DNA of 64,000 nucleotides from contig NZ_JAAGWY010000005.1 in assembly GCF_010686705.1 (NCBI RefSeq), positions 1 to 64,000 of the forward strand, read 5' to 3'. The stretch is from Leifsonia tongyongensis (GTDB lineage Bacteria > Actinomycetota > Actinomycetes > Actinomycetales > Microbacteriaceae). The notes under the pieces are model-generated. The model had not been told where the DNA came from. It searched no databases and saw only the letters and a list, made by a program, of their open reading frames with translations. Below are positions 25,947-33,615 of the stretch, piece by piece. The number at the start of each line of letters is the position of its first letter. Positions within the stretch are counted from its first letter, which is position 1. Both the position numbers and the translations under genes were made by a program.

Positions 25947-26413
25947 GCGGCGACGAGACCCCGATCGAGGACCTCCTCGACACGTTGCCCGAGAACTGGG
26001 ACGCTCAACTCCCGCGCCGGAGTCCAGGGATGCTCGGAATCTCCGTCATCAACTGGCGCGCCCTCACAAAGGATGAGGCACCAGAGATCTGGACCGAACT
26101 GGGGGAGTGGGTCGACTGGTTCATCCGGCGCTACAACCTCCCCACCCGCAAGATCCCGCCCTGCTGGTACAAGCACGGAGCTCTCGTCGAAGAACTCTCC
26201 GCGCTCCACGCTGCATGGCTCGTGTCCTTCGACAACCTCGATGCCGGCTACGGTCCTATCGGCTGGCATGAGCGACTCGCCGTCGCCATTCCACGGCTTG
26301 CGGGCTGGTACAACGGCGAATGCCACAACGGACACACCGAACTCCCACAAGGCAGCGACCACTACGAGCCGAGGGACTGGCCCGACTGGATCGCGAGCTC
26401 TCACGCAGAATGA
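25943..26413 (+). CDS. DUF4913-like protein (156 aa)
   Basis: A Trp-rich soluble protein with the pattern of DUF4913, which is frequent in actinobacterial conjugative elements: WTELGEWVDWFIRRYNL, then IPPCWYKHGALVEELSALH. Function is unknown. The start is GTG at 25943, overlapping the previous stop. No membrane segment or catalytic motif is seen. Confidence 0.68.
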   Translation: MSGDETPIEDLLDTLPENWDAQLPRRSPGMLGISVINWRALTKDEAPEIWTELGEWVDWFIRRYNLPTRKIPPCWYKHGALVEELSALHAAWLVSFDNLDAGYGPIGWHERLAVAIPRLAGWYNGECHNGHTELPQGSDHYEPRDWPDWIASSHAE

Positions 26414-26502
26414 GCCGATTGCGCGCCGCCAGCGCGCGTCCACATCACCCGAAACGGAACGTGCAAGTAAGAGCGACCCGACAAGACGGCCGCACCACCT
26501 GA
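26410..26502 (+). CDS. Possible micro-ORF at the end of the transfer operon (30 aa)
   Basis: ATG at 26410 overlaps the stop of the previous gene (ATGA), and the frame runs to TGA at 26500-26502. The product is short and very basic (LRAASARPHHPKRN). Coupling is the only support; it may simply be leader sequence ahead of ssb. Confidence 0.3.
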   Translation: MSRLRAASARPHHPKRNVQVRATRQDGRTT

Positions 26503-26515
26503 AAGGCACATAACC

Positions 26516-26959
26516 ATGAGCACACGAGTACCCATCAGTATCGAGGGCAACCTCGTCGCTGACCCTGCTTACGGCGAATCCGACAACGGCACCAAGTTCG
26601 CCAAGTTCACCGTTGCCGTCACCGACCGCAAACTCGAAGACGGCAAATGGGTCGACGGCGACACCCAATACCACCGAACCACCGTCTTCGGCCGTACGGC
26701 CGAGAACGTCCGCGAAAGTCTCGCTAAAGGCGACACTGTCATCGTCAACGGCAACCTCGAATTCCGCCACTGGACCGACCCGGCCACCGGCGAGCCTCGC
26801 GCGGCAACGGAGGTCGTCGCCGACAGCATCGGCCCGTCGCTCCGCTACACCACCGCGGAGGTCGCACGCCGCGCCCCAAAAGCTGACGGCCCGGCAGCTT
26901 CTGATACCGGGCCTGATCGAGTTCCTGATGTCTCAGTTGTTGCCGCGTCGCTCACGTAG
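26516..26959 (+). CDS. ssb: Single-stranded DNA-binding protein
   Basis: A 147-residue OB-fold SSB that would protect transferred single-stranded DNA. The strand pattern is typical: ISIEGNLVADPAYGES, KFAKFTVAVTDR, the loop YHRTTVFGRTAENV and DTVIVNGNLEFR. The C-terminus lacks the acidic DDIPF-type tip of the housekeeping SSB and ends SVVAASLT. This is usual for element-borne SSBs that do not use the host partner hub. It has a separate ribosome site (GAAAGG). Confidence 0.9.
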   Translation: MSTRVPISIEGNLVADPAYGESDNGTKFAKFTVAVTDRKLEDGKWVDGDTQYHRTTVFGRTAENVRESLAKGDTVIVNGNLEFRHWTDPATGEPRAATEVVADSIGPSLRYTTAEVARRAPKADGPAASDTGPDRVPDVSVVAASLT

Positions 26960-27356
26960 GTCCATCGTCTGAGAGAACGGCCAGTGGCAGGCGGGCCGGC
27001 ATCTGGTCCGCCTGCCTCGCTTCAAGTGGCGCCTAGCAGAGCAGAGCAACGGTCCCCTTTGTACGCGACGGGCGAAGGGAGTTTGCTTTCGAGTAAGAGT
27101 ATGGCTCTATTAGCAGTTTCTGCGGACTATCAGCAACTTCGAGAAATGCTGATGAAGTCTACTTTTCTTTGCCACGGTATTTTCCTGGCTGTCATGGAAT
27201 TTCCGGGATAGACGCGGGGTTGCGAGCAGTCTCAAGCGAACAGACCGCTGGAACAAGTGACCACTCGGCGGCAAGCAGAGGTGCTCCGTCCCCGATCACA
27301 TGAATCAAGGCAGCATACTGACAGGATGCAGGTGAGGGTGCCACACACGGACGCGA
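26960..27356. other. Non-coding gap between transfer and ubiquitin-like modules
   Basis: Nearly 400 bp with lower GC and no convincing gene, repeat or hairpin. A 75-codon open frame (26984-27211) has an unstructured composition and no ribosome site. It probably marks the join between two cargo modules. Confidence 0.5.
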
Positions 27357-28838
27357 CTACCCGACGACGCGATTGATAACGCGTTGCACCACGCTTTCCA
27401 ACTTGGCGACGGCACGGAGGCGGAGCGAGTGCTTCTTCGCAGTGCGGTTGTTGACGATGGTTCGCCAGCCCTCGCGGTGCTCGGCGATGGGCGTACGCCG
27501 GTCACCCGCCGTCGTCGCGTTCTCATACGGGCAGTAGGGGCCAGATGTCGCGGTGGAATGTTCGAGCATGTGGGTGGAGAGGATGTACCGGAGCGGATCA
27601 GGGACGCCGCGTCGACCTGGGTGTGCGGTGAGGCTGACGAACTGTGCCAGAAGGGCGCTGCTGACGCTGGCAGAGAGTGCGGCGACGTTCTGACTGGACG
27701 GAACCTCGCGGTTCGCGCCTTTGATGTACTCGGGATCGTCTAGTAGCCCCAACTTATCAAGGGAGACGTCGCCGGCGACGAGTTGGCCGATGCAGGCCAT
27801 GCAGGGCCGTCCGGGGACGAGGGTGTGAGCGCGCCAGATCCCGTTGCGCAGGCGACCGTCTGCAAAGGTGTCGAGCGCGATGCCGCCATCGATGACCGGG
27901 ATGAGGTCTGCGTAGGCGATGCCGTTGAGCACTGCCCGCGGCCAGGGCCGGTCGACGCACGAGAAGATCACGTCGTAGTCCAGTGCGATGCTTACTCCGA
28001 CGGGGTCGGTGATGCTGACCTCGTGGCGGCGGACCTCGACGTGAGCGGCGGTCGCTGCAGACTTCATAAGGCGTGCCGCGACGTCGACTTTCGAGCGCCC
28101 GAGGGCGGCGTCGAGGCGGGTAGCGCCGATCATTCGGTCGAGGTTGCGGGTCTCCACGGCGTCGTAGTCCATCACACCTACATTGAGTAGGCCGGTCGCG
28201 GCTAGGCGTTGGGCGATGTCGAGGCCCACGCTTCCGCTGCCCACGACGAGGACGCGTAGCCGGGAAATCGAGCCTTGGGCGCGCTCTCCCCACGAGGAGA
28301 CGGTTCGCTCCTGCGAGGCGGTGACGCCGGGCACGGCGCGAAGGTCATCGTTCCAGGTGACCGCGAGAGTTGGGGAGACGGAACGCACAGACTCGGCCCA
28401 GGTCGGGGTGGTGCGGTCGAACCAGAATCGTGCCGACCATGCAGTGTCCTGACCGCCCAGCGTCATTCCGAGGAGGGGCATCTTCGTTGCGGCGCGGGCC
28501 ACGCGCTCGTACTCGGATTCGGTGTCCCTATCCATACTGGAAAGTCGCTGCCAGCCTTCGCCGCCAGGGTGAGAGTGCAGGAGCACGAGTCCGTGGCCTG
28601 CAGCGCGTGCTTCGCTCGCAGCGCGAAGGACATACGCGCTCGTGAACGAGGCGTTGCCGTGCACGTGACGCTCGCCATCGCGGGGGAGGATGACAGACCG
28701 GATGAGAGCAGTGGTCCGCTCGAGCCCGGTGGAGGGTCCGTAGGTTGCGATGAGAACATCCTCTTGTCCATCGCTACGGATAAGGTGATCCCGCATTGCT
28801 GCTTCGGTTTCACCGGTCATGGCGACCGAGTAGCGCAT
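27357..28838 (-). CDS. JAB deconjugase-E1 (ThiF) fusion of a ubiquitin-like pathway
   Basis: A 493-residue two-domain enzyme. The N-terminal JAB/JAMM metalloprotease (about 1-150) shows zinc ligands HSHP with S-x2-D (SSMD) nine residues later, and would mature or remove the ubiquitin-like protein. The C-terminal E1/ThiF domain (about 190-430) has the ATP-binding GSGSVG, the acidic DYDAVETRNLDR, and FSCVDRP, a candidate for the thioester Cys region. Cys pairs PCMAC and YCPYE may bind zinc. It is last in a tight operon, 1 base behind the E2-like gene. Confidence 0.88.
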   Translation of the reverse strand: MRYSVAMTGETEAAMRDHLIRSDGQEDVLIATYGPSTGLERTTALIRSVILPRDGERHVHGNASFTSAYVLRAASEARAAGHGLVLLHSHPGGEGWQRLSSMDRDTESEYERVARAATKMPLLGMTLGGQDTAWSARFWFDRTTPTWAESVRSVSPTLAVTWNDDLRAVPGVTASQERTVSSWGERAQGSISRLRVLVVGSGSVGLDIAQRLAATGLLNVGVMDYDAVETRNLDRMIGATRLDAALGRSKVDVAARLMKSAATAAHVEVRRHEVSITDPVGVSIALDYDVIFSCVDRPWPRAVLNGIAYADLIPVIDGGIALDTFADGRLRNGIWRAHTLVPGRPCMACIGQLVAGDVSLDKLGLLDDPEYIKGANREVPSSQNVAALSASVSSALLAQFVSLTAHPGRRGVPDPLRYILSTHMLEHSTATSGPYCPYENATTAGDRRTPIAEHREGWRTIVNNRTAKKHSLRLRAVAKLESVVQRVINRVVG

Positions 28839-28839
28839 G

Positions 28840-29220
28840 TCAGGCCTCCCCGAGGATGGCGATGGAGAGGAAACCGCGGACGTGGCTCAGCCACGCACGG
28901 GCCGGCTGCATCGAGGTGTCGGTGTAGTTGTAGTCGCGGGAGTGTCGGACGAACCCGGGCGCGCAGTCGGTGCTGTCGATGTTGGTCTGCTCGAAGCGCA
29001 CGGTGTCGGGCAAGTGAATCCAGTGCGGCGGCACCGCCGGCCAGCTCTCGACTTCTGAGATGCTGACACCGGTGGTCACGACCTGGCGGGCGAGGGCCCC
29101 GTTAACCGGGACGACGTCGTAAAGGATCCGGGGACCGTCGGCCCTGGCCGGGGCGCCCGCAGCAGTCATGTCGTCGATGAACTGTTGGGCCGCCTCGGAC
29201 AGGGTTGGCGCGTCGCTCAC
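28840..29220 (-). CDS. E2-like conjugating protein (Prok-E2_E type)
   Basis: A 126-residue protein between the ubiquitin-like and E1 genes. It lacks motifs of other families but has one well-placed Cys in STDCAPGF, followed by VRHSRDYNY and ARAWLSHVRGFL. This matches the compact C-terminal pattern of prokaryotic E2 family E. It would accept the activated ubiquitin-like protein from the E1 and pass it to a target. GTG start 29220 overlaps the stop of the upstream gene by GTGA. The E2 call rests on context plus the Cys-HSR-WLSH pattern; overall similarity is not obvious by eye. Confidence 0.75.
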   Translation of the reverse strand: MSDAPTLSEAAQQFIDDMTAAGAPARADGPRILYDVVPVNGALARQVVTTGVSISEVESWPAVPPHWIHLPDTVRFEQTNIDSTDCAPGFVRHSRDYNYTDTSMQPARAWLSHVRGFLSIAILGEA

Positions 29221-29651
29221 GCGACACCGCCGACGTGCTTCGCGGTGACGAACTCGTCACCTTCCACGATGGTTACGATCTCTTCGTCGGGGAACGACGC
29301 TGCGGCGCCGACGCGGGCGAGGTCGTAGCCGGCCGGGTCGACACCGGCGAGGCGGAGCAGGTCAGCTGCGGTCTGGTCGTCATCGTAAGTGCGAAAGGAC
29401 TCACCATCGATGGTGAAGCGGACGTGCTGGCGTGATACGAACCGCTCGGCGTCCCTGAGGTTGATGATCTCGTCGTCCTTGAGCTTCTCTTCGACGTCGT
29501 TCTTCTTGACGAGGAACAGGTCGAAGATCTTGGGGTCACGGCCAGCGAGGCGCAGCAGGGACGCGGCCTCCTGGTCGGTGTCTCCGATCGTGAACGCCTT
29601 GCTGTCGATGAAGATCTGCAGGGACCTGGTGGCGGGGGTTGTGGGGGCCAT
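29217..29651 (-). CDS. Tandem ubiquitin-like protein (multiubiquitin type)
   Basis: A 144-residue protein made of two ubiquitin-like repeats (about residues 10-75 and 76-144). Both share the pattern F-x3-D-x-DQ-x-AA-x-LLRLAG-x-DP, then a DEEI-type strand and FV near the end. The C-terminus is HVGGVA, a diglycine followed by two residues. The tail would be removed by the JAB domain to expose GG for activation. ATG at 29651 has AAGGAGG six bases upstream. It is the first gene of the operon, reading away from the HTH-kinase operon. Confidence 0.88.
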   Translation of the reverse strand: MAPTTPATRSLQIFIDSKAFTIGDTDQEAASLLRLAGRDPKIFDLFLVKKNDVEEKLKDDEIINLRDAERFVSRQHVRFTIDGESFRTYDDDQTAADLLRLAGVDPAGYDLARVGAAASFPDEEIVTIVEGDEFVTAKHVGGVA

Positions 29652-29702
29652 TTGGGCCCTCCTTCCGAGGAGAGTGTTGCTGTCTTTCGCCAGTCGGCGT
29701 CC

Positions 29703-29781
29703 TGTTGCGGAACTGCAACATTGATTCAACTATAACACATATTGTCTCGCTACTGCAACATTGTTGCAACCGTGGTATGGT
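29703..29781. promoter_or_regulatory. Shared divergent promoter with repeated operators
   Basis: ACTGCAACATTG-type sites occur at 29712-29730 (then ATTCAAC) and 29752-29770 (then TTGCAAC), and TGTTGC/GCAACA palindromes overlap both (29703-29720 and 29753-29770). One hexamer at 29753-29758 serves as -35 both ways. Plus strand: CTGCAA, 17-bp spacer, TATGGT (29776-29781). Minus strand: TTGCAG, 18-bp spacer, TATAGT (29729-29734). A protein on these sites would control both operons at once. The HTH protein encoded next door is the obvious candidate. Confidence 0.6.
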
Positions 29782-29807
29782 GAATTGACTTAAGAAACGG
29801 AAGCGCA

Positions 29808-30236
29808 ATGGCTAAGACACAGATCGATACCGCTCGGCTTTTTGCTGTTCTTGAAGCTCGTACGACCGATGAGAATCTGTCGTGGCGTCAGGCCGCCACG
29901 CAGATAGGCGTCAGCCCCTCGTTACTCTCACGACTTCGATACGGGCAGCGTCCTGATCTCGACGGTTACGCAAGTATTGTCCGCTGGCTGAGGATGTCTG
30001 CCGACGATTTCATCGAGGTCGCTGGCGAAGATGCCGGGCCCGGAGGAGAGGTCAGCCTGATTACAGAGATCAGCGCGCTTCTTAGAAGACGGCGAGATCT
30101 TTCAGATACCGACAAGACCTATCTCGAGGACGTGATGCGCGTAAGCCTGGATCACATTCGTCGAAGCCAACCCACTCAAGAGGTAGATAATTCAGCCTCA
30201 TCTGCCTCAGGGGATGACTCTCTTGACATCAATTGA
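29808..30236 (+). CDS. HTH DNA-binding regulator of the divergent locus
   Basis: A 142-residue protein with an N-terminal Cro/CI-like HTH at about residues 15-65: LSWRQAATQIGVSPSLLSRL, then GYASIVRWLRMSADDFIEV. A C-terminal tail (about 80-142) follows, with helix-forming ISALLRRRRDL and an acidic Ser-rich end. It is first in the operon with the kinase and TPR-like genes and lies next to the TGCAACATTG operators. It is therefore the likely autoregulator of both this and the ubiquitin-like operon. The Ser-rich tail (NSASSASGDDS) could be a kinase target, which is speculation. Confidence 0.78.
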   Translation: MAKTQIDTARLFAVLEARTTDENLSWRQAATQIGVSPSLLSRLRYGQRPDLDGYASIVRWLRMSADDFIEVAGEDAGPGGEVSLITEISALLRRRRDLSDTDKTYLEDVMRVSLDHIRRSQPTQEVDNSASSASGDDSLDIN

Positions 30237-31287
30237 TGCCCAGAACGCTGCCCTCCATTTAGAAGGCGTGGCGCTGGATGGCGGGTGGACCGTGGGTCCG
30301 CCTAACCAATTCGATCAAGAACACACCGGCGGGGTCTTCAGTGTCACCTACTCGGTCGTGCGCGCAGATGGCACCCAAGGATTTCTAAAGGTGCTAAATC
30401 TCCAGGAAGCGCTTGAGAGCGATGATCTGGTCAACACGCTGAGCCGCATCTCTGCAGAGTTCCGCGCTGAACGCGACTTGTGTGAGATGTGCGGGACCAA
30501 GAGGCTGTCGCGCGTGGTGACTGCCATCACCCATGGAGAAGTCAGAGTTCCAGGCTTCCTAATCGGCACCGTGCCCTACATTATCTTCGAACAAGCGACT
30601 CACGATGTGAGGGTCGCACTCAGCCGGGCCAAGCAGATCGACGTCGTCATCAAGTTGGAGTATGCGCACAGCCTTGCTACTGGGGTCCGCCAACTGCACC
30701 AAATCGGAGTTGCGCACCAGGACATCAAGCCGTCGAATATTCTCGTTTTCCCAATCCTGGACAAGCGAGCCGTCGGAAAGGTCGCAGACCTCGGCCGCGC
30801 GTATCGCGAAGATGCCGAGTCCCCTCACGACAACTTACTCATTCCCGGCGACCGGTCCTACGCGCCACCGGAGCAGCAGTATCGTCACCAGTTCGACGAC
30901 CCCGCCATTCGACGTTTCGCTGCGGACCTTTACCAGCTCGGAAGCTTGATCACGTTCATGTTCACCGGCCGAACGATGAACACATTCTTGACTGTCAACC
31001 TCGCCAAACACCACCGCTGGGCATACTACGGGGACTCATACGAGAGCGTGGTGCCCTACCTCGATGAAGCGTTCGAAACTGCGTTAGCGCAAATCGAGGC
31101 CGAGCTTCCCCAGGTCGTCGGTGAACATCTGATTCGGATCATCCGATACTTGTGCGAACCTGACGCGTCACTTCGTGGTCATCCCGCGGCAAGACGGCAG
31201 CCAGGTGGATCGGCTTTCGCACTTGAGCGGACTGTATCCGAGCTCGACCTACTTGTTCGCCGTGCAGCACTACAAGTGCAGCGATGA
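30214..31287 (+). CDS. Ser/Thr protein kinase (soluble)
   Basis: A 357-residue eukaryotic-like kinase without a membrane segment. The nucleotide loop is HTGGVFSVTY (about residues 30-39), the ATP-anchoring Lys lies in FLKVLNL, and the catalytic loop is HQDIKPSN (HRD with Gln for Arg). The metal-binding DFG appears as ADLG, and the activation-loop end as APPEQ. All residues needed for catalysis are present. No PASTA or other sensor domain follows. It overlaps the HTH gene by 23 bases and the TPR-like gene by ATGA, so the three are tightly coupled. Confidence 0.87.
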   Translation: MTLLTSIDAQNAALHLEGVALDGGWTVGPPNQFDQEHTGGVFSVTYSVVRADGTQGFLKVLNLQEALESDDLVNTLSRISAEFRAERDLCEMCGTKRLSRVVTAITHGEVRVPGFLIGTVPYIIFEQATHDVRVALSRAKQIDVVIKLEYAHSLATGVRQLHQIGVAHQDIKPSNILVFPILDKRAVGKVADLGRAYREDAESPHDNLLIPGDRSYAPPEQQYRHQFDDPAIRRFAADLYQLGSLITFMFTGRTMNTFLTVNLAKHHRWAYYGDSYESVVPYLDEAFETALAQIEAELPQVVGEHLIRIIRYLCEPDASLRGHPAARRQPGGSAFALERTVSELDLLVRRAALQVQR

Positions 31288-32795
31288 GCCTTCAGGCTGC
31301 TGATGACGCGCGGGAAGTGGTCCCGCGATGGCGCAGCTTCTCGGATGCGAAGGCATCCGTCGAGCTCGCACCGCTAAGGAGCGCTCAGAGAGTCGCTGCA
31401 GAAGCCGAACTCGCCCCGCTGAGGGCTCGGTACGAGTCTTCGAACGATCGGTTCGTCATCGCCGACTATCTTGGCGCCCTTATCACTTACCAAGTCGATC
31501 AGGCGATGATCGATCCGGTGGCGTATTCGCTCGCTGCCGCCTCGGAGGAGGGTAGCGCGCTTTGGGCATTCGCTAGGGACGCAATCAAGCTGGGCGATAA
31601 CGAGTTAGCCGAGGGTGCTGTGGATCTCTCATCGATCAACTCGCACGCCCAACTGAAACTCCGGGCGCTGCGGCAAGTAATCAGGCGCGCCCCTCGCCGC
31701 GCAACATTCCGCATCGATGCCGCTCTTGCCCACGCCACGCTCGGAAACCGAGAGTCGGCCAATCGTCAGGCCAGTATCGCGCTCGAGCTCGCGCCCGCCA
31801 ATAGGTTCGTGGTGCGGAGCGCAGCGCGCCTGCTGATAAGCCAGGGTGAGCCGGATGAGGCTGCGTGGGTCCTTCGTCGCGCCGGCTTACATCGTCAAGA
31901 CCCGTGGGTGCTCGCGCCTCTTATGAGCGCGATGCAACTCGCCGGCAAGAAGCCCACAGAGTTTCGCACCGCACGCGAACTCGCGGCAGTGGGAAATTAC
32001 TCGAATGCGGATCTCGCTGAGCTCTGGAGCGAGATGGCGACCATCGAGTTGAGCGCTGGTAAGACTAAGGTGGCCCGCGGTCTATTTCGTTCGTCGCTGC
32101 AAAAGCCGAACGACAACGTCGTAGCTCAGGCTGAATGGGCTTCTAAGGCGGGCGGATTCACGCTTCCGCAAGAGGCCCTTGACGTCGAACATGGGTATGA
32201 AGCGCGTTCGAGAGCGTTCGCTCGCGAGGCCAAATGGGAGGCGTCCGTGGTTGAAGGGCGCGCATGGCAACGCGATGAGCCATTTGCATTGGAACCTGCC
32301 CTCAGCACCTCCTATTCTGCCGCCCTGGCGCTGGAGGACTATGAGGGAGCACTCGAGGTCGCTCGTGCCGGGCTCAGCTTCCATCCAGGCGACTCAATGT
32401 TGAGAAACAATGCAGCCTTCGCGGCCGCGAAGCTAGACATGACGACAGAAGCCCAAGAGCACCTTCGCAACGCAGAATCCCCCGAAGGCGCTGATGAGCG
32501 CGTCACGATTACCGCAACTCGTGGTCTCATTGCGTTCAGGATGGGAGACGCGGGGGCCGGCAGGGCTCTTTATGCTCAGGCTGTGAACGAATTTCGCAGG
32601 ATGGGCAATTCTGATATGTCGGCGCTGGCTAGCAGCCTGTGGGCACTAGAGGAACTGCGGATACACTCGCCGGTAGCACAGGAAGTCCGGGAAGCGGCGT
32701 TGGGCGACTCTGCACATGCTCGGCTGCCGGAGGTAGCGCTCTTGATTGACCGCATGCGAGCCGCCTTCTCCGCGCCCGGAGCCTGGACCACTTGA
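31284..32795 (+). CDS. TPR-like helical-repeat protein (503 aa)
   Basis: A soluble Ala/Leu/Arg-rich protein made almost entirely of helix pairs. Several fit the TPR pattern, for example ATFRIDAALAHATLGNRE with ANRQASIALELAP, and YSAALALEDYEGALEVARAG with LSFHPGD. Such proteins are scaffolds or sensors. Coupled to the kinase gene by ATGA, it is probably its partner or regulatory subunit. No enzymatic domain is seen. Confidence 0.75.
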   Translation: MSLQAADDAREVVPRWRSFSDAKASVELAPLRSAQRVAAEAELAPLRARYESSNDRFVIADYLGALITYQVDQAMIDPVAYSLAAASEEGSALWAFARDAIKLGDNELAEGAVDLSSINSHAQLKLRALRQVIRRAPRRATFRIDAALAHATLGNRESANRQASIALELAPANRFVVRSAARLLISQGEPDEAAWVLRRAGLHRQDPWVLAPLMSAMQLAGKKPTEFRTARELAAVGNYSNADLAELWSEMATIELSAGKTKVARGLFRSSLQKPNDNVVAQAEWASKAGGFTLPQEALDVEHGYEARSRAFAREAKWEASVVEGRAWQRDEPFALEPALSTSYSAALALEDYEGALEVARAGLSFHPGDSMLRNNAAFAAAKLDMTTEAQEHLRNAESPEGADERVTITATRGLIAFRMGDAGAGRALYAQAVNEFRRMGNSDMSALASSLWALEELRIHSPVAQEVREAALGDSAHARLPEVALLIDRMRAAFSAPGAWTT

Positions 32796-33207
32796 ACGTA
32801 CCGGGAACTGCGCGTGAGGTTCTCGGCTGCTGTCAGAGTAGGAAGTGTCCTGCGTGGGTGACGTTGCTGATTTAGGGCGACAACTCCGCTACACGACAGC
32901 GTTTCGCCCCTGTCAACTGACATAACGACCATAACCACCTAAACGAAATGACCGGTCCGGGTGCGAGTTAGTGTCGATCGCTGTCAGCACGTGTCAGGTC
33001 AGCGAGCGGCAGAGGTGCCATGCGTCGGGTGGGACGCGAACGCACGTTGAACGCTCGACCCGTCGATACCAATTGGCCAGCCGCACAATCAGGCTCCGAC
33101 ATCCGTGATCGCCCAGACCGAAGACGCGCTGTTCGACCGATTGGCGTGACTCCGGGATGCATCGTGATCCGTAGTCAAATGGCAGGGGGTTGCGGCAGAC
33201 TGTTGAT
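32796..33207. other. Non-coding gap after the kinase operon
   Basis: About 410 bp without a supported gene on either strand. It includes an AT-richer patch at about 32916-32950 and no clear terminator. I see no repeat shared with other parts of the window. Confidence 0.45.
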
Positions 33208-33609
33208 GTGAGCACAGAGATGCCGGCGCCGAGGCCTTGGGGAGTTTCGGATGAGGAGGCAATTGAATTGTGTCGAGAGTGGATGGTCCACCTCGGCGCA
33301 ACAGACACGCGTGTGATGGACGTTCCGGCGCGACACATCTGCGATCTCTACAGCAACCACTTTCTTGGCTGGGTGGAGAACAACGGTGGAAACCTTGAGG
33401 TCGAACTTGTGAATCGTGCGGCCGCTAGCTCTGCTGTAGACGGGCGATCCGCCCTGCTTTTTGTGCCAGGAGGGGTATATCCGGAGGCGCGGGTCCAGGC
33501 GGATGCGCTCGGAGTCGCCCTGCTTCGGTTCCGCGCCAGGGACGGCGCTCTAGAGGGGGTCAATGTCCTAGGTCGCCGCGCGCGGACTGTTGGGCTGCCC
33601 GGAGGGTAG
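33208..33609 (+). CDS. Restriction-endonuclease-like small protein (133 aa)
   Basis: It resembles small proteins of the restriction-endonuclease-like (Mrr/PD-D/ExK) fold found in actinobacteria: an N-terminal helix (IELCREWMVHLGA), then ICDLYSNHFLGWVENN, VELVN and DGRSALLFVPGG. In relatives the second strand carries Q/E-x-K; here the place of Lys reads WVEN, so the active site may be lost. GTG at 33208 is a guess; TTG 33190 and ATG 33220 are possible. It converges on the relaxase gene with 6 bp between stops. Confidence 0.5.
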   Translation: MSTEMPAPRPWGVSDEEAIELCREWMVHLGATDTRVMDVPARHICDLYSNHFLGWVENNGGNLEVELVNRAAASSAVDGRSALLFVPGGVYPEARVQADALGVALLRFRARDGALEGVNVLGRRARTVGLPGG

Positions 33610-33615
33610 TCGATG

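Noticed and set aside
25766-26770. 334-codon minus-strand frame opposite the HNH-like, DUF4913 and ssb genes
   Set aside because: Crosses three coupled genes on the other strand; mirror frame.
26984-27211. 75-codon frame in the gap after ssb
   Set aside because: No ribosome site, low-complexity start and no neighbour coupling.
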